Assembly: GCA_002452265.1 (NCBI GenBank)
Contig: DKEW01000084.1
Location: 17,641 to 36,188 of the forward strand
Direction of reading: 5' to 3'
Source: Pelobacter sp. UBA6812
GTDB lineage: Bacteria > Desulfobacterota > Desulfuromonadia > Desulfuromonadales > Syntrophotaleaceae
DNA: 18,548 nt
A program made the translations under genes and the position numbers. The notes beneath the pieces are model-generated. The model was not told the origin of the DNA and did not search any database. It was given only the letters and a program-made list of their open reading frames with translations. The first letter of the stretch is position 1. Each line of letters starts with the position of its first letter. This document shows, in pieces, positions 7,300-15,296 of this stretch.

Positions 7300-8376
7300 C
7301 TACGCCAAAATGGAGGAAAACTGTTTAGGAATGGAAGTCAGGCGTTCATAACCTCCTGCGGTTACCAGTATGGTATCCTCCAATCGCACTCCGCCTAATT
7401 CAGGAATGTAAATCCCCGGTTCAACCGTAAAAACCATACCTTCTACGGCCACATCTTCTGAACGTCCTGATACAACTGGAAATTCATGAACTTCCAGTCC
7501 AACGCCGTGTCCAAGACCATGACCAAAATATTCACCAAAACCGCGATCAGTAATATATGCCCGGGCGGTTTCATCGATATCCATGAGAGATACGCCCGGC
7601 TTTATGGAGGAAAGAGCCATTTGCTGCGCCTCAAAAACGATATCATAAACTTGCCGCAGTCGTGACGATACGTTGCCCAATGCCAGAGTCACGGTTTCAT
7701 CAGAACAATAGCCCTGCCAGCGAGCGCCAAAATCGAAAGTCACCAATTCATCTTTTTGCAGGCGACGGTCGCTTGCCACACCATGTGGCAACGCACCTCG
7801 CGCACCAGAAGCCACAATGAACGGAAATGATTTTTCCTCAGCGCCCCGGCGCCTCATGGCAAACTCAAGAGCCAGAGCGAGGTCGCGCTCCGATGCCCCA
7901 GGAATGATCTGGGAACGAATCTCATCAAAAGCCTCGGAAGCGATTTGCGCTGCCTGCTTCATGATTGCAATTTCACCAGGTTCCTTGATACCACGCAGGC
8001 TCTTAAAAGCTTTGGGCAGGGGACGCCAATCGCAACCGGCGGGGCATTTCGTGCGCAGATCTTCAAAACTGGAGAAACTGAGACTCTCGCCATCAAATCC
8101 AATAGTGTGCACACCCACATCACTAAGAAGAACCGCGATTCCCTCTGTTTTGCCACGGTGCTGTATAATCCGGTCAGCGGTAACTTCCTGATGCGCCTGG
8201 CTGGTATACCGGGAATCGGTTAAAAACGCAACGACTTCATCCGTCACCAGCAATGCGCCATCCGATCCTGTAAAGCCGCAGAAATAGCGTAAGCTCGGCA
8301 GGTCTGTGAACAGAACAGCATCAATATTGTTCTTCTGAAGCATTTGCCGCAGCTTTTGAACCCTGGAATCTACCAT
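7300..8376 (-). CDS. pepQ: M24 family Xaa-Pro aminopeptidase/dipeptidase
   Basis: A 358-residue cytoplasmic metallopeptidase that would remove N-terminal residues preceding proline, or cleave Xaa-Pro dipeptides. It has a creatinase-like N-terminal domain (1-125) and a pita-bread catalytic domain. All five metal ligands are visible: Asp215 (TFDFG), Asp226, His290 (GHGLGHGVGLEVH), Glu319 (TVEPGIY) and Glu333 (RLED). The substrate-binding His198 (LPHG) is also present. The length of about 360 fits the short bacterial Xaa-Pro peptidases. The pepQ symbol is a convention in this context; whether it is an aminopeptidase or a prolidase cannot be settled from sequence. The start at 8376 has only a poor ribosome site, so a slightly different start is possible. 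It follows aroQ by 15 bases. Confidence 0.9.
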   Translation of the reverse strand: MVDSRVQKLRQMLQKNNIDAVLFTDLPSLRYFCGFTGSDGALLVTDEVVAFLTDSRYTSQAHQEVTADRIIQHRGKTEGIAVLLSDVGVHTIGFDGESLSFSSFEDLRTKCPAGCDWRPLPKAFKSLRGIKEPGEIAIMKQAAQIASEAFDEIRSQIIPGASERDLALALEFAMRRRGAEEKSFPFIVASGARGALPHGVASDRRLQKDELVTFDFGARWQGYCSDETVTLALGNVSSRLRQVYDIVFEAQQMALSSIKPGVSLMDIDETARAYITDRGFGEYFGHGLGHGVGLEVHEFPVVSGRSEDVAVEGMVFTVEPGIYIPELGGVRLEDTILVTAGGYERLTSIPKQFSSILA

Positions 8377-8391
8377 AAATTTGTTTCACAC

Positions 8392-8850
8392 TCAATGTTT
8401 CTGGCAAAGACGGGAGCAAAGACCACGCAGGGCCAGCTCATAACCTGTAGCGCCAAATCCACAAATCTGGGCAAGTGCTATAGGCGCAACGTACGAATGC
8501 TGTCGAAAAGATTCGCGAGAATGGATATTGGAAAGATGAACCTCAATAGTCGGGATTTGGACCGCTACCAGAGCATCTCGCAATGCCACGCTGGTATGCG
8601 TATAGCCTGCAGGATTGATAATGATCCCATCAATCTCATCGAACCGAGCCTGATGAATACGATCGATGAGCTGGCCCTCGTGATTGGACTGATAGAAGGC
8701 GAGATCCACACCTAATTCCTGTGCAACAAGAAGCAGGCCGCTATGGATATCATCAAGAGTTTCCCTGCCATAGACATCGGGTTCGCGTGTGCCAAGCAGA
8801 TTCAGGTTGGGCCCCTGAAGCACCAGGATGCTCACACGCGCAGACTTCAT
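8392..8850 (-). CDS. aroQ: Type II 3-dehydroquinate dehydratase
   Basis: A 152-residue enzyme converting 3-dehydroquinate to 3-dehydroshikimate, the third shikimate pathway step. Type II enzymes are dodecamers with about 150-residue chains. The active-site residues can be placed by comparison with the Mycobacterium enzyme: Asn15 and Arg22 (PNLNLLGTRE), catalytic Tyr27 in the flexible lid, Asn79 and His85 (IINPAGYTHTS), Glu103 and His105 (IEVHLSN), and Arg116. The ATG overlaps the stop of the roadblock gene as ATGA, indicating coupled translation. It works after AroB, encoded a little upstream in the same transcript. Confidence 0.97.
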   Translation of the reverse strand: MKSARVSILVLQGPNLNLLGTREPDVYGRETLDDIHSGLLLVAQELGVDLAFYQSNHEGQLIDRIHQARFDEIDGIIINPAGYTHTSVALRDALVAVQIPTIEVHLSNIHSRESFRQHSYVAPIALAQICGFGATGYELALRGLCSRLCQKH

Positions 8851-9206
8851 GCCAAGGCCTCGCGAAGGCGGCCTGATTCTTTTGCCAAGAGATACCGGGC
8901 CTTGCCAAAGTTGCCATCACGCCGCAAAGTTAGAGTAACGAAATAATCATCTGTCAGGGCACGGATCAATACGGTGAAACGTTCAGTGCGAATGGCAACC
9001 TCTTCCATCTCACCGGTTTCGAGAATACGAACAGTCTTTTTGACTTCTTTCAGGACATTGGCGTATTCCACGGCTACCAATTGAAGGTCAATATCTTCAC
9101 AGGGCTTTTCGTACTGATCGATAGCAATACCATCGTAACCCATCAACGTCGAACTGATACCGCCACCGGACTGATCAACAATGTCCTGCAAAATGCTTTT
9201 GAACAT
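8847..9206 (-). CDS. Roadblock/LC7 domain protein (MglB-like)
   Basis: A 119-residue protein that is essentially one roadblock/LC7 domain: an N-terminal helix (FKSILQDIVDQS), GGGISSTLMGYDGIAIDQ as the first strand pair, a long central helix from about 45 to 60, then two strands (VAIRTERFTVLIRALTDDYFVTLTLRR) and a C-terminal helix. This family includes MglB, which acts with the Ras-like GTPase MglA in cell polarity and motility. No GTPase gene is in the window, so the partner is unknown. The strong ribosome site AAGGAGGG sits inside the 3' end of the TPR gene, which overlaps by 32 bases; the stop overlaps aroQ by 4. Its position between shikimate genes is typical of this lineage as I recall it. 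Function uncertain. Confidence 0.82.
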   Translation of the reverse strand: MFKSILQDIVDQSGGGISSTLMGYDGIAIDQYEKPCEDIDLQLVAVEYANVLKEVKKTVRILETGEMEEVAIRTERFTVLIRALTDDYFVTLTLRRDGNFGKARYLLAKESGRLREALA

Positions 9207-9978
9207 GTTCCCTCCTTGCCTGGATGGCTGTCAACCAGCGCTGTAAAACAGCAACAACATCACACTCCGAATCCGTTACAACATCTTCGATATTCGTATT
9301 TGACGTTTCCGATGGCAAAACGCGCACCGGGGCTGCCAAATTTTCAGCCAATGAAGCTTCAACCCTGTTCAGACGGTCCCTGATGGAAGCGTCATCAGGT
9401 TGCGCTTCAAGCAATTCTCGATAAATAGCCTGTGCCTTGTCCAAATATCCCTGCTGGACATAGAGATCGGCAACAGTCGCGGTAGCGAAAAGGGGTTCAC
9501 CAGTGGAATCGGGCTCACCATTATCCTCATCCATTGCAGACGAAACAACTTCCGCAGCGAGAGGCTTCAGGGATCGATGAAGATTCGCGAGAACCGGGTC
9601 ATCCGGCGAAAGTTCAACAGCACGAGCAAGGAGACCGCAAGCTTGCTCCCTGTCACCCTGGAGCACGTATAACTTCGCCAGGTTTTTGAGAGCGGCAATA
9701 CTTTCAGTATCCACCTCGAGAGCTTTGTAAAAAGATTGCGCGGCACCATCCAAATCGCCACATTGCATTTGCGCACGGCCAAGAACCACATAGCCCGGAC
9801 CAAAGAACGGCAAAGCTTCGATTCCGTGGCGGGCTACGGAAAGGGCCTCTTCCAACATCCCAAGATTCCGGTAGGCATCGCTGAGTGGAACAAATGTCGT
9901 AGAATGAGGATCTTTACGAAGAATTTCCAGGTAACCTGCAATTGTCCCTAATAACTGTTGCGCCTGCTCTTTTGTCAT
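9175..9978 (-). CDS. Tetratricopeptide-repeat protein
   Basis: A 267-residue soluble protein without signal peptide. TPR-like helix pairs are visible at about 28-61 (PLSDAYRNLGMLEEALSVAR), 62-95 (GYVVLGRAQMQCGDLDGAAQ), 96-129 (LKNLAKLYVLQGDREQACG) and 164-197 (VADLYVQQGYLDKAQAIYRE). Between the third and fourth lies an acidic linker (DEDNGEPDS). The C-terminus ends in a conserved-looking helix, VLQRWLTAIQARREH. TPRs bind partner proteins; the obvious candidate is the roadblock protein encoded by the overlapping next gene. ATG 9978 was preferred to an adjacent TTG because of AAGGTGG about 7 bases upstream. It starts 23 bases after aroB. The ligand and role are not known. Confidence 0.85.
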   Translation of the reverse strand: MTKEQAQQLLGTIAGYLEILRKDPHSTTFVPLSDAYRNLGMLEEALSVARHGIEALPFFGPGYVVLGRAQMQCGDLDGAAQSFYKALEVDTESIAALKNLAKLYVLQGDREQACGLLARAVELSPDDPVLANLHRSLKPLAAEVVSSAMDEDNGEPDSTGEPLFATATVADLYVQQGYLDKAQAIYRELLEAQPDDASIRDRLNRVEASLAENLAAPVRVLPSETSNTNIEDVVTDSECDVVAVLQRWLTAIQARREHVQKHFAGHC

Positions 9979-10001
9979 CAATCCACCACCTTGCCCTGGT
10001 G

Positions 10002-11090
10002 TTAAATATCGTTCAATGCCTCGGCGAACAACACGGCCGGGTCAGCGATCTCCTGTACCAGACAATCCCCTATGCCTTTATTCAGCACCAACCTCAAGGT
10101 GCCTTTCTGTACTTTCTTGTCGCGCATCATAGCATCAAGGTAAGCATCAAGAGGATAAAGCGGAGGGGTAACCGGGAGATCAAAGGCCTGCAAAAGATTT
10201 CGGATGGCAGCGACATCATCCGCGGAACAGAGTTCCAATCGGTGAGAGATAGAAGCTATGACCATCATACCAATAGCAACAGCTTCACCGTGCCTGAAGG
10301 TGTTATATCCGGACAGATTTTCAACAGCGTGGCCAAAGGTATGACCAAGATTGAGAATAGCCCTCAAACCACCTTCTTTTTCATCAACTTCTACAATATT
10401 CGCTTTAATTTGGCAAGATTTCTTTACCGCACTGATCAACGCCTCGGTATCACGTTTTTGTAAAGTCTGGCGATGCTTTAACAGCCACTGAAAGAACTCT
10501 CTATCGCGTATAATTCCGTACTTGATAACCTCTGCCATGCCGGTAGAAAACTCTCGTGCATCGAGAGTTTTTAATGTTTCGACATCGATATGAACATGGG
10601 ACGGCTGATAAAACGATCCGATAAGGTTTTTACCTTGAGGATGGTTAATGGCAGTCTTTCCGCCGATAGAGCTATCCACCTGTGCCAACAAGGTTGTAGG
10701 CACCTGTACATATGGGATGCCACGCAAAAACGTCGCGGCAGCAAAACCTGCCATATCTCCGGTAACCCCGCCCCCCAAGGCAATAAGGCCACAATGGCGA
10801 TCGAATCCATGGGCAATCAGTCCATCGAAAATCGTCTGCAAGGTTGTCCAGTTTTTGTGCTCTTCTCCATCAGGAAGAATGATGAAATAATTCTCGTAGC
10901 CAGCCTCGGTTAGTGACCCGGCAACTAATGAGCCATATAAAGATTGCACCACAGGATTGGTAACAATGGCCACTTTACGGGGAAATTTTGCTTCATGCAA
11001 AGCTTCCGGCAATCGGCTGAGAATCCTCCCCCCAATCCATATAGGGTAACTTCTTTCTCCGAGGCCAACGATCATCCTTTTCAATTTCAT
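10002..11090 (-). CDS. aroB: 3-dehydroquinate synthase
   Basis: A 362-residue NAD- and metal-dependent enzyme that cyclises DAHP to 3-dehydroquinate, the second shikimate pathway step. Key motifs are LPDGEEHK, the NAD loop ALGGGVTGDMAGFAAA (about 104-119), VPTTLLAQVDSSIGGKTA, GKNLIGSFYQP, the metal-binding region MAEVIKYG (Glu about 187), HTFGHAVE and HGEAVAIGM. The length is normal. An in-frame TTG lies six codons upstream, but ATG 11090 puts the family's N-terminus (MKLKRMIVGLGERSYPI) at the right place; the ribosome site is weak in either case. It leads the aroB-TPR-roadblock-aroQ cluster and is preceded by a 336-base gap that contains a repeat element. Confidence 0.96.
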   Translation of the reverse strand: MKLKRMIVGLGERSYPIWIGGRILSRLPEALHEAKFPRKVAIVTNPVVQSLYGSLVAGSLTEAGYENYFIILPDGEEHKNWTTLQTIFDGLIAHGFDRHCGLIALGGGVTGDMAGFAAATFLRGIPYVQVPTTLLAQVDSSIGGKTAINHPQGKNLIGSFYQPSHVHIDVETLKTLDAREFSTGMAEVIKYGIIRDREFFQWLLKHRQTLQKRDTEALISAVKKSCQIKANIVEVDEKEGGLRAILNLGHTFGHAVENLSGYNTFRHGEAVAIGMMVIASISHRLELCSADDVAAIRNLLQAFDLPVTPPLYPLDAYLDAMMRDKKVQKGTLRLVLNKGIGDCLVQEIADPAVLFAEALNDI

Positions 11091-11426
11091 TGCATTAAAC
11101 CCTGACAAAATGAATTCTAGCCCTGCCGCACTTCATTTCCACCTGTCATGGACCCGCAGGCGAGAGTGCTTGCCTATTTATCACCACGAAGGACACAAAG
11201 GGAATTCAAATTCAAATTTTGATTTTGACCAAACCATGGAAGATCTGATTTTAGTTTTCTCGTGTTCTTTGAGGTAACAGAATCGGTCTGTAAATATAAT
11301 GCAGACATCTGTTTAAATACTTCTTTCTTTTATACTCTTAACCAGCGCCCGTCATGAAGTTCGCAGACAAGTCGGCTTCAATCTTCTCTACCACAAACAG
11401 CCCTATGCTTCGCCTTAAACAGCGCC
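11091..11426. other. aroC-aroB intergenic gap with degenerate repeat material
   Basis: A gap of 336 bases where neighbours are otherwise tightly packed. It holds a hairpin-prone repeat-like element (11181-11277), a 9-bp direct repeat CGCCTTAAA at 11411-11419 and 11423-11431 (the second copy spans the aroC stop), and a short coding-like stretch on the minus strand (11338-11429). I see no shikimate kinase remnant: no P-loop of GxxGxGKS type can be read in any minus frame. Confidence 0.6.
11181..11277. repeat. Degenerate REP/MITE-like inverted repeat element
   Basis: The left arm TCACCACGAAGGACAC (11181-11196) and the right arm (11262-11277, reverse complement TTACCTCAAAGAACAC) agree at 12 of 16 positions and enclose about 65 AT-rich bases. 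The left arm resembles the CCACGAAGGACACGAAG sequence that I recall as a dispersed intergenic repeat in many environmental bacteria. The two arms have drifted apart, suggesting an old insertion. A genome-wide copy count would settle it. Confidence 0.5.
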
Positions 11427-12590
11427 TTAAAAATTCTGCACATACTCGCAATAGGCACGTATATTTTGCTTAATTTCTTCCATGGCGTCTCCACCAAATT
11501 TTTCGAGCATCGCCTGGGCCATCTCTACGGCAACTGCAGCCTCCGCCACGACCGCAGCAGCAGGCACCGCACAAACATCGGACCTTTCTACAACAGCAGC
11601 GAAAGCATCCTTGGTACGCAAATCAACGGTCTGCAAAGGCTGATAGAGAGTCGGAATCGGCTTCATGGCACCCCGCACAACAATAGGCGCACCATTAGTC
11701 ATGCCACCTTCCAAGCCACCGGCCCGATTGGTCTGGCGAATAAACTGATCGCCCTGATAAAAAATCTCATCATGCACCTGCGACCCTGATCGACGGCCGG
11801 CCTCAAAACCAAGTCCGATTTCGACACCTTTGAAGGCCTGAATACTCATGAGGGCGTAAGCCAGGCGACCATCAAGTCGACGGTCCCATTGCACGTAACT
11901 ACCGAGACCAACCGGGGCGCCGAGGACCACGACTTCAACTATCCCGCCTAGAGAATCTCCAGCCTCCCGGGCTTGATCGATAGCGTCAATCATGCGCTGC
12001 TCTGCCTCGGCATCAAAGGTTCGGCATGGGGACTCCTCACTCAAAGTGAAGCGTTCCCGGTAATCCTCAAGGGATGAGTCTGCAACCACGCCGCCGATTT
12101 CAGTGACATAGCCGAAAACCGAAATACCAAGATCAGCGAGAAACTTTTTACAAAGGGCACCAACAGCCACGCGAGCTGCGGTTTCACGGGCACTTGAACG
12201 TTCCAACACATTTCGGGCATCGTCCTGGCGATATTTAATAACCCCGCTGAGATCGGCATGACCGGGCCGGGGATGCGTGATAGCTATCCCCTCGACAAAA
12301 TCATCCGATTCAGGGGACATTTTCTTATTCCAGTTTTCCCAATCCCGATTCTGAATAGAAAGAGTAATAGGCGAACCAAGGGTTTTCCCCCAACGTACTC
12401 CAGAGAGAAAACGCGCTTGATCTTTTTCGATCAACATTCGGCCACCTCGCCCGTATCCCTGCTGGCGACGTGCAAGATCCCGGTTAATATCCCCTTCTTC
12501 CAATTCAAGATTGGCGGGCATCCCCTCAACGATAGCCGTCAGTGAAGGCCCATGGGACTCACCGGCGGTTAAAATTCGTAATTTGTTCAT
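11427..12590 (-). CDS. aroC: Chorismate synthase
   Basis: A 387-residue FMN-dependent enzyme converting 5-enolpyruvylshikimate-3-phosphate to chorismate, the last common step to aromatic amino acids and, here, to menaquinone via MqnA. Family motifs are LRILTAGESHGPSLTAIVEG at the N-terminus, RRQQGYGRGGRM, HPRPGHADLSGVIKY, RSSARETAARVAVGA, a mid-protein region with FEAGRRSGSQVHDE, GGMTNGAPIVVRGAMKPIPT and a C-terminal stretch with VVAEAAVAVEMA. Length is normal. ATG 12590 was preferred over an adjacent TTG because it starts the conserved MNKLRILTAG. It lies just 26 bases past the pilQ terminator stem, so how it is transcribed is unclear. Confidence 0.97.
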   Translation of the reverse strand: MNKLRILTAGESHGPSLTAIVEGMPANLELEEGDINRDLARRQQGYGRGGRMLIEKDQARFLSGVRWGKTLGSPITLSIQNRDWENWNKKMSPESDDFVEGIAITHPRPGHADLSGVIKYRQDDARNVLERSSARETAARVAVGALCKKFLADLGISVFGYVTEIGGVVADSSLEDYRERFTLSEESPCRTFDAEAEQRMIDAIDQAREAGDSLGGIVEVVVLGAPVGLGSYVQWDRRLDGRLAYALMSIQAFKGVEIGLGFEAGRRSGSQVHDEIFYQGDQFIRQTNRAGGLEGGMTNGAPIVVRGAMKPIPTLYQPLQTVDLRTKDAFAAVVERSDVCAVPAAAVVAEAAVAVEMAQAMLEKFGGDAMEEIKQNIRAYCEYVQNF

Positions 12591-12611
12591 CAATCCATCC
12601 CGTCAACATGA

Positions 12612-12642
12612 TAAAAAAGGACAGGCAAAGCACCTGTCCTTT
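12612..12642 (-). terminator. Intrinsic terminator of the pil operon
   Basis: On the minus strand AAAGGACAGG and CCTGTCCTTT (12642-12633 and 12625-12616) form a perfect 10-bp stem with a 7-base loop, followed at once by further Ts (12615-12613). It lies 44 bases after the pilQ stop and just before the aroC start, so it should end most pil transcripts. Confidence 0.85.
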
Positions 12643-12685
12643 AGTTTTTCAAGTTTTAAAGAATAGCGAAATACTAGGCGTTTGG

Positions 12686-15295
12686 CTAGTCCAAAATGCG
12701 AGGTGTAATAAACACAAGCAACTCACGCCGCTCCTCACTGACCGATTTGGATTTGAACAGATAGCCCAAACCAGGAATATTCATAAGCCAGGGAACACCG
12801 GCGACACTCTCCTGTTTATCCATGATGAAAATGCCACCGATAACGGTAGTTTCACCATCCTGGACCAACACAGTGGTTTCGGCCTTTTTGGTGTCAATGG
12901 CAGGGGCTTGACCGGAACCGGTAGAAACATTGGCGCCACGCGAATCGTTCTTGGCTTCAATTTCAAGAATAACGCTGCCATCCGGGTTAATCTCGGGCGT
13001 AACTTTGAGGCTGAGTTCGGCCTTTTTGAATTCAGTTTTGGCTTGCCCATCAGTACCAAGGGACTGATAAGGGATTTCCGTACCCTGTGAAATTTCGGCT
13101 TCCTCGCCATTAAGCGTCGTAACACGCGGAGTTGATATAATCCGCCCCTGACCTGAATTTTCCAATGCTGAGATGCGTAGATCAAGAACGGCCTTGTCCA
13201 CCCCGACCCTTCCAAAGGTGAGTCCACTGGCAAGACCAGCAGCAGAGGCCACCTGGCCAGCAGTAGGAGCAGTCAGCAAATAACTACCACCAAGCCCAAT
13301 GCTGCCATCATTACCATCGACACTCGGATTGGCAGAATAAGACATCCCCCACTTTACCCCAAGGTCACGGGCAAAAGTAGCGCTTGCCTCAACAATACGG
13401 GCCTCGATAAGAACCTGCTTTACGGGCAGATCCAGAAGAGCAACAAGGCTCCGGATCTCCGCAACAACGGACGGGATGTCGGTTACGATGATTCTTTTAT
13501 TGCGCAAGTCTTCTATCACCTTGCCGCGATCAGTTTTACGTTTTGAGACCTGCTCCGAAACGGTACCGATATCACTGTAGTTGACTGTAATAGTTTCCGT
13601 GACCAGATCTTCCAACTCTTCCTTGGTGCGAGCAGCCTTGAAGCGCTCCTCCTGCATCGTCCGGATTTTGTCTCTGGGCATGACCCGAACAACGTTGCCC
13701 TCACGCAACATCCCAAGGTCCTTAATATCCATAATCAATTCCAGAGCCTGATCCCAAGGCACCTCTACTAGGCGCAAAGTGATAGTGCCCTTCACATCAT
13801 CACCAGCAATAATATTAAGGTTACTGACTTCAGCGATAAGCTGAAGGATATTTCGTATATTTGCGTCATCAAAAACAAGGGTGACTTTCTGGCCGGTATA
13901 AGCAGGTTTATCAATGATGGAAGGCGAAGGCGCTGAGGTATCGCCAAGGCCTCCTTCCATATAAGCAACAGGAGTAAATTGTGCATCTTCCGCTTTAGCT
14001 ACGTCCCCCCCCGCCCGCTGAGAAGCAATCGGCAAAATCTTTTTTTCCAGGGACTGAGGAGCGGCCTCAGCATAAGGGCCATCGTCGACGATAAACATCA
14101 ATCGATTCCCCTCTTGGCGCAGAGAATAACCAACATTGCCCTTAAATTCGATTGCAAACCAGACATCCTGGGTACTGTTTTTACGTGTGATATAGGGAGT
14201 GATCAAACGTACAGCACTAGGAAAAGCAGAAGCATCAATAGAGCGTCGCAAAGAACGGCTGATCGTAGCATTGCCAATCCCGAAACGGACAAGCTCTCCA
14301 TGCCTCTCAGGCTGAAAAATCTTTGCCGGCCCCGAAAGCTCAACAGAAAGAACTGACTTCCCCTGTTCAGCGGTAAAATCAATAGAATTAATAGCTACAG
14401 GTCCAATTGCTGACTCTTTAACAGAAGCAGGCTTAACGATGGGAGCTGCAGGCGCAGCTGGTTGCCCCCCCCAAAGGACTTGAACAACATTGCCTTGCTT
14501 TACAACCTTGGTATCAGGAATAGTAGCGTTGGTAGTATCAAGCACAAAACGGGTTTTATCGTTTGAAACACCGATGCGTAGTTTGGAATAGCCATCGAGG
14601 AGATCAAAAGAACGTTGTGCAAACGATGGCTTTACCTGGTAAAGGTCCACAACCATCCGAGAGGGATTTTCGAGGGTGAAATGGCGATATTTATTTATTT
14701 CTCCATCAGCTACCAGAACGACTTTCCCATCTGAAACCTGGACCGCCCCAACTACCGAAGCCTTAACTGAAGTATTGCCACCTCCTGGAAGAGCCTCATT
14801 TTTTAAGGCATCTCCAGTGGCATCAGTGTTCAGGGAAGCAGCTACACCATCTTGCAGCGTACCAGCCCCATCTATAGCTTTGAAGACTAAACGCAAACCG
14901 TTGTCTAAGGGCTCCACTTCAAAATCTGCGGCCTGCTTCAACAACAGCTCAACCCGACCCATCTGACCGGAACTGAGATCGAAGGACGAAGATCGAATGG
15001 AACTAAGATAAGGATGTTGAACTATCTGGTCTGGGAAAGTAGCGGCATCAATCTGCATCCCGGAAAAATCAACCACCACACGCAACGGATCAACGGAGTC
15101 ATAAACGGCGAACTCGCCATCTAAGGGTTTCTCCGTCTCAAATACGACTGCCTGATCATCAAAAGAGACGTTCAGAAGTTTATTTGGCAAAGGACCGGCA
15201 GCTGAATTAATATCGGCTGCCTGACAAGAAAAGGATAAGCCGAACAAAGCCAGCCAGACTCCTGCTATAAGCACATTTTTGGCACGTGAATACAT
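12686..15295 (-). CDS. pilQ: Type IV pilus secretin PilQ
   Basis: An 869-residue outer-membrane secretin, the multimeric channel through which the pilus fibre exits. A signal peptide covers about 1-26 (FGLSFSCQA). Three AMIN-like beta domains follow at about 38-140, 183-275 and 300-405; these bind peptidoglycan. The N0/STN domain is at about 471-545 (VTLVFDDANIRNILQLIAEV), N1 at about 567-622 (NKRIIVTDIPSVVAEI), and the secretin core at about 627-869, with the signature VPWLMNIPGLGYLFKSK and the ending LLVFITPRILD. ATG 15295 was chosen because it begins the signal peptide, has AGGAG 9 bases upstream and starts one base after the pilP stop; an upstream in-frame start would overlap pilP by about 70 bases and bury the signal peptide. 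Confidence 0.96.
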   Translation of the reverse strand: MYSRAKNVLIAGVWLALFGLSFSCQAADINSAAGPLPNKLLNVSFDDQAVVFETEKPLDGEFAVYDSVDPLRVVVDFSGMQIDAATFPDQIVQHPYLSSIRSSSFDLSSGQMGRVELLLKQAADFEVEPLDNGLRLVFKAIDGAGTLQDGVAASLNTDATGDALKNEALPGGGNTSVKASVVGAVQVSDGKVVLVADGEINKYRHFTLENPSRMVVDLYQVKPSFAQRSFDLLDGYSKLRIGVSNDKTRFVLDTTNATIPDTKVVKQGNVVQVLWGGQPAAPAAPIVKPASVKESAIGPVAINSIDFTAEQGKSVLSVELSGPAKIFQPERHGELVRFGIGNATISRSLRRSIDASAFPSAVRLITPYITRKNSTQDVWFAIEFKGNVGYSLRQEGNRLMFIVDDGPYAEAAPQSLEKKILPIASQRAGGDVAKAEDAQFTPVAYMEGGLGDTSAPSPSIIDKPAYTGQKVTLVFDDANIRNILQLIAEVSNLNIIAGDDVKGTITLRLVEVPWDQALELIMDIKDLGMLREGNVVRVMPRDKIRTMQEERFKAARTKEELEDLVTETITVNYSDIGTVSEQVSKRKTDRGKVIEDLRNKRIIVTDIPSVVAEIRSLVALLDLPVKQVLIEARIVEASATFARDLGVKWGMSYSANPSVDGNDGSIGLGGSYLLTAPTAGQVASAAGLASGLTFGRVGVDKAVLDLRISALENSGQGRIISTPRVTTLNGEEAEISQGTEIPYQSLGTDGQAKTEFKKAELSLKVTPEINPDGSVILEIEAKNDSRGANVSTGSGQAPAIDTKKAETTVLVQDGETTVIGGIFIMDKQESVAGVPWLMNIPGLGYLFKSKSVSEERRELLVFITPRILD

Positions 15296-15296
15296 T

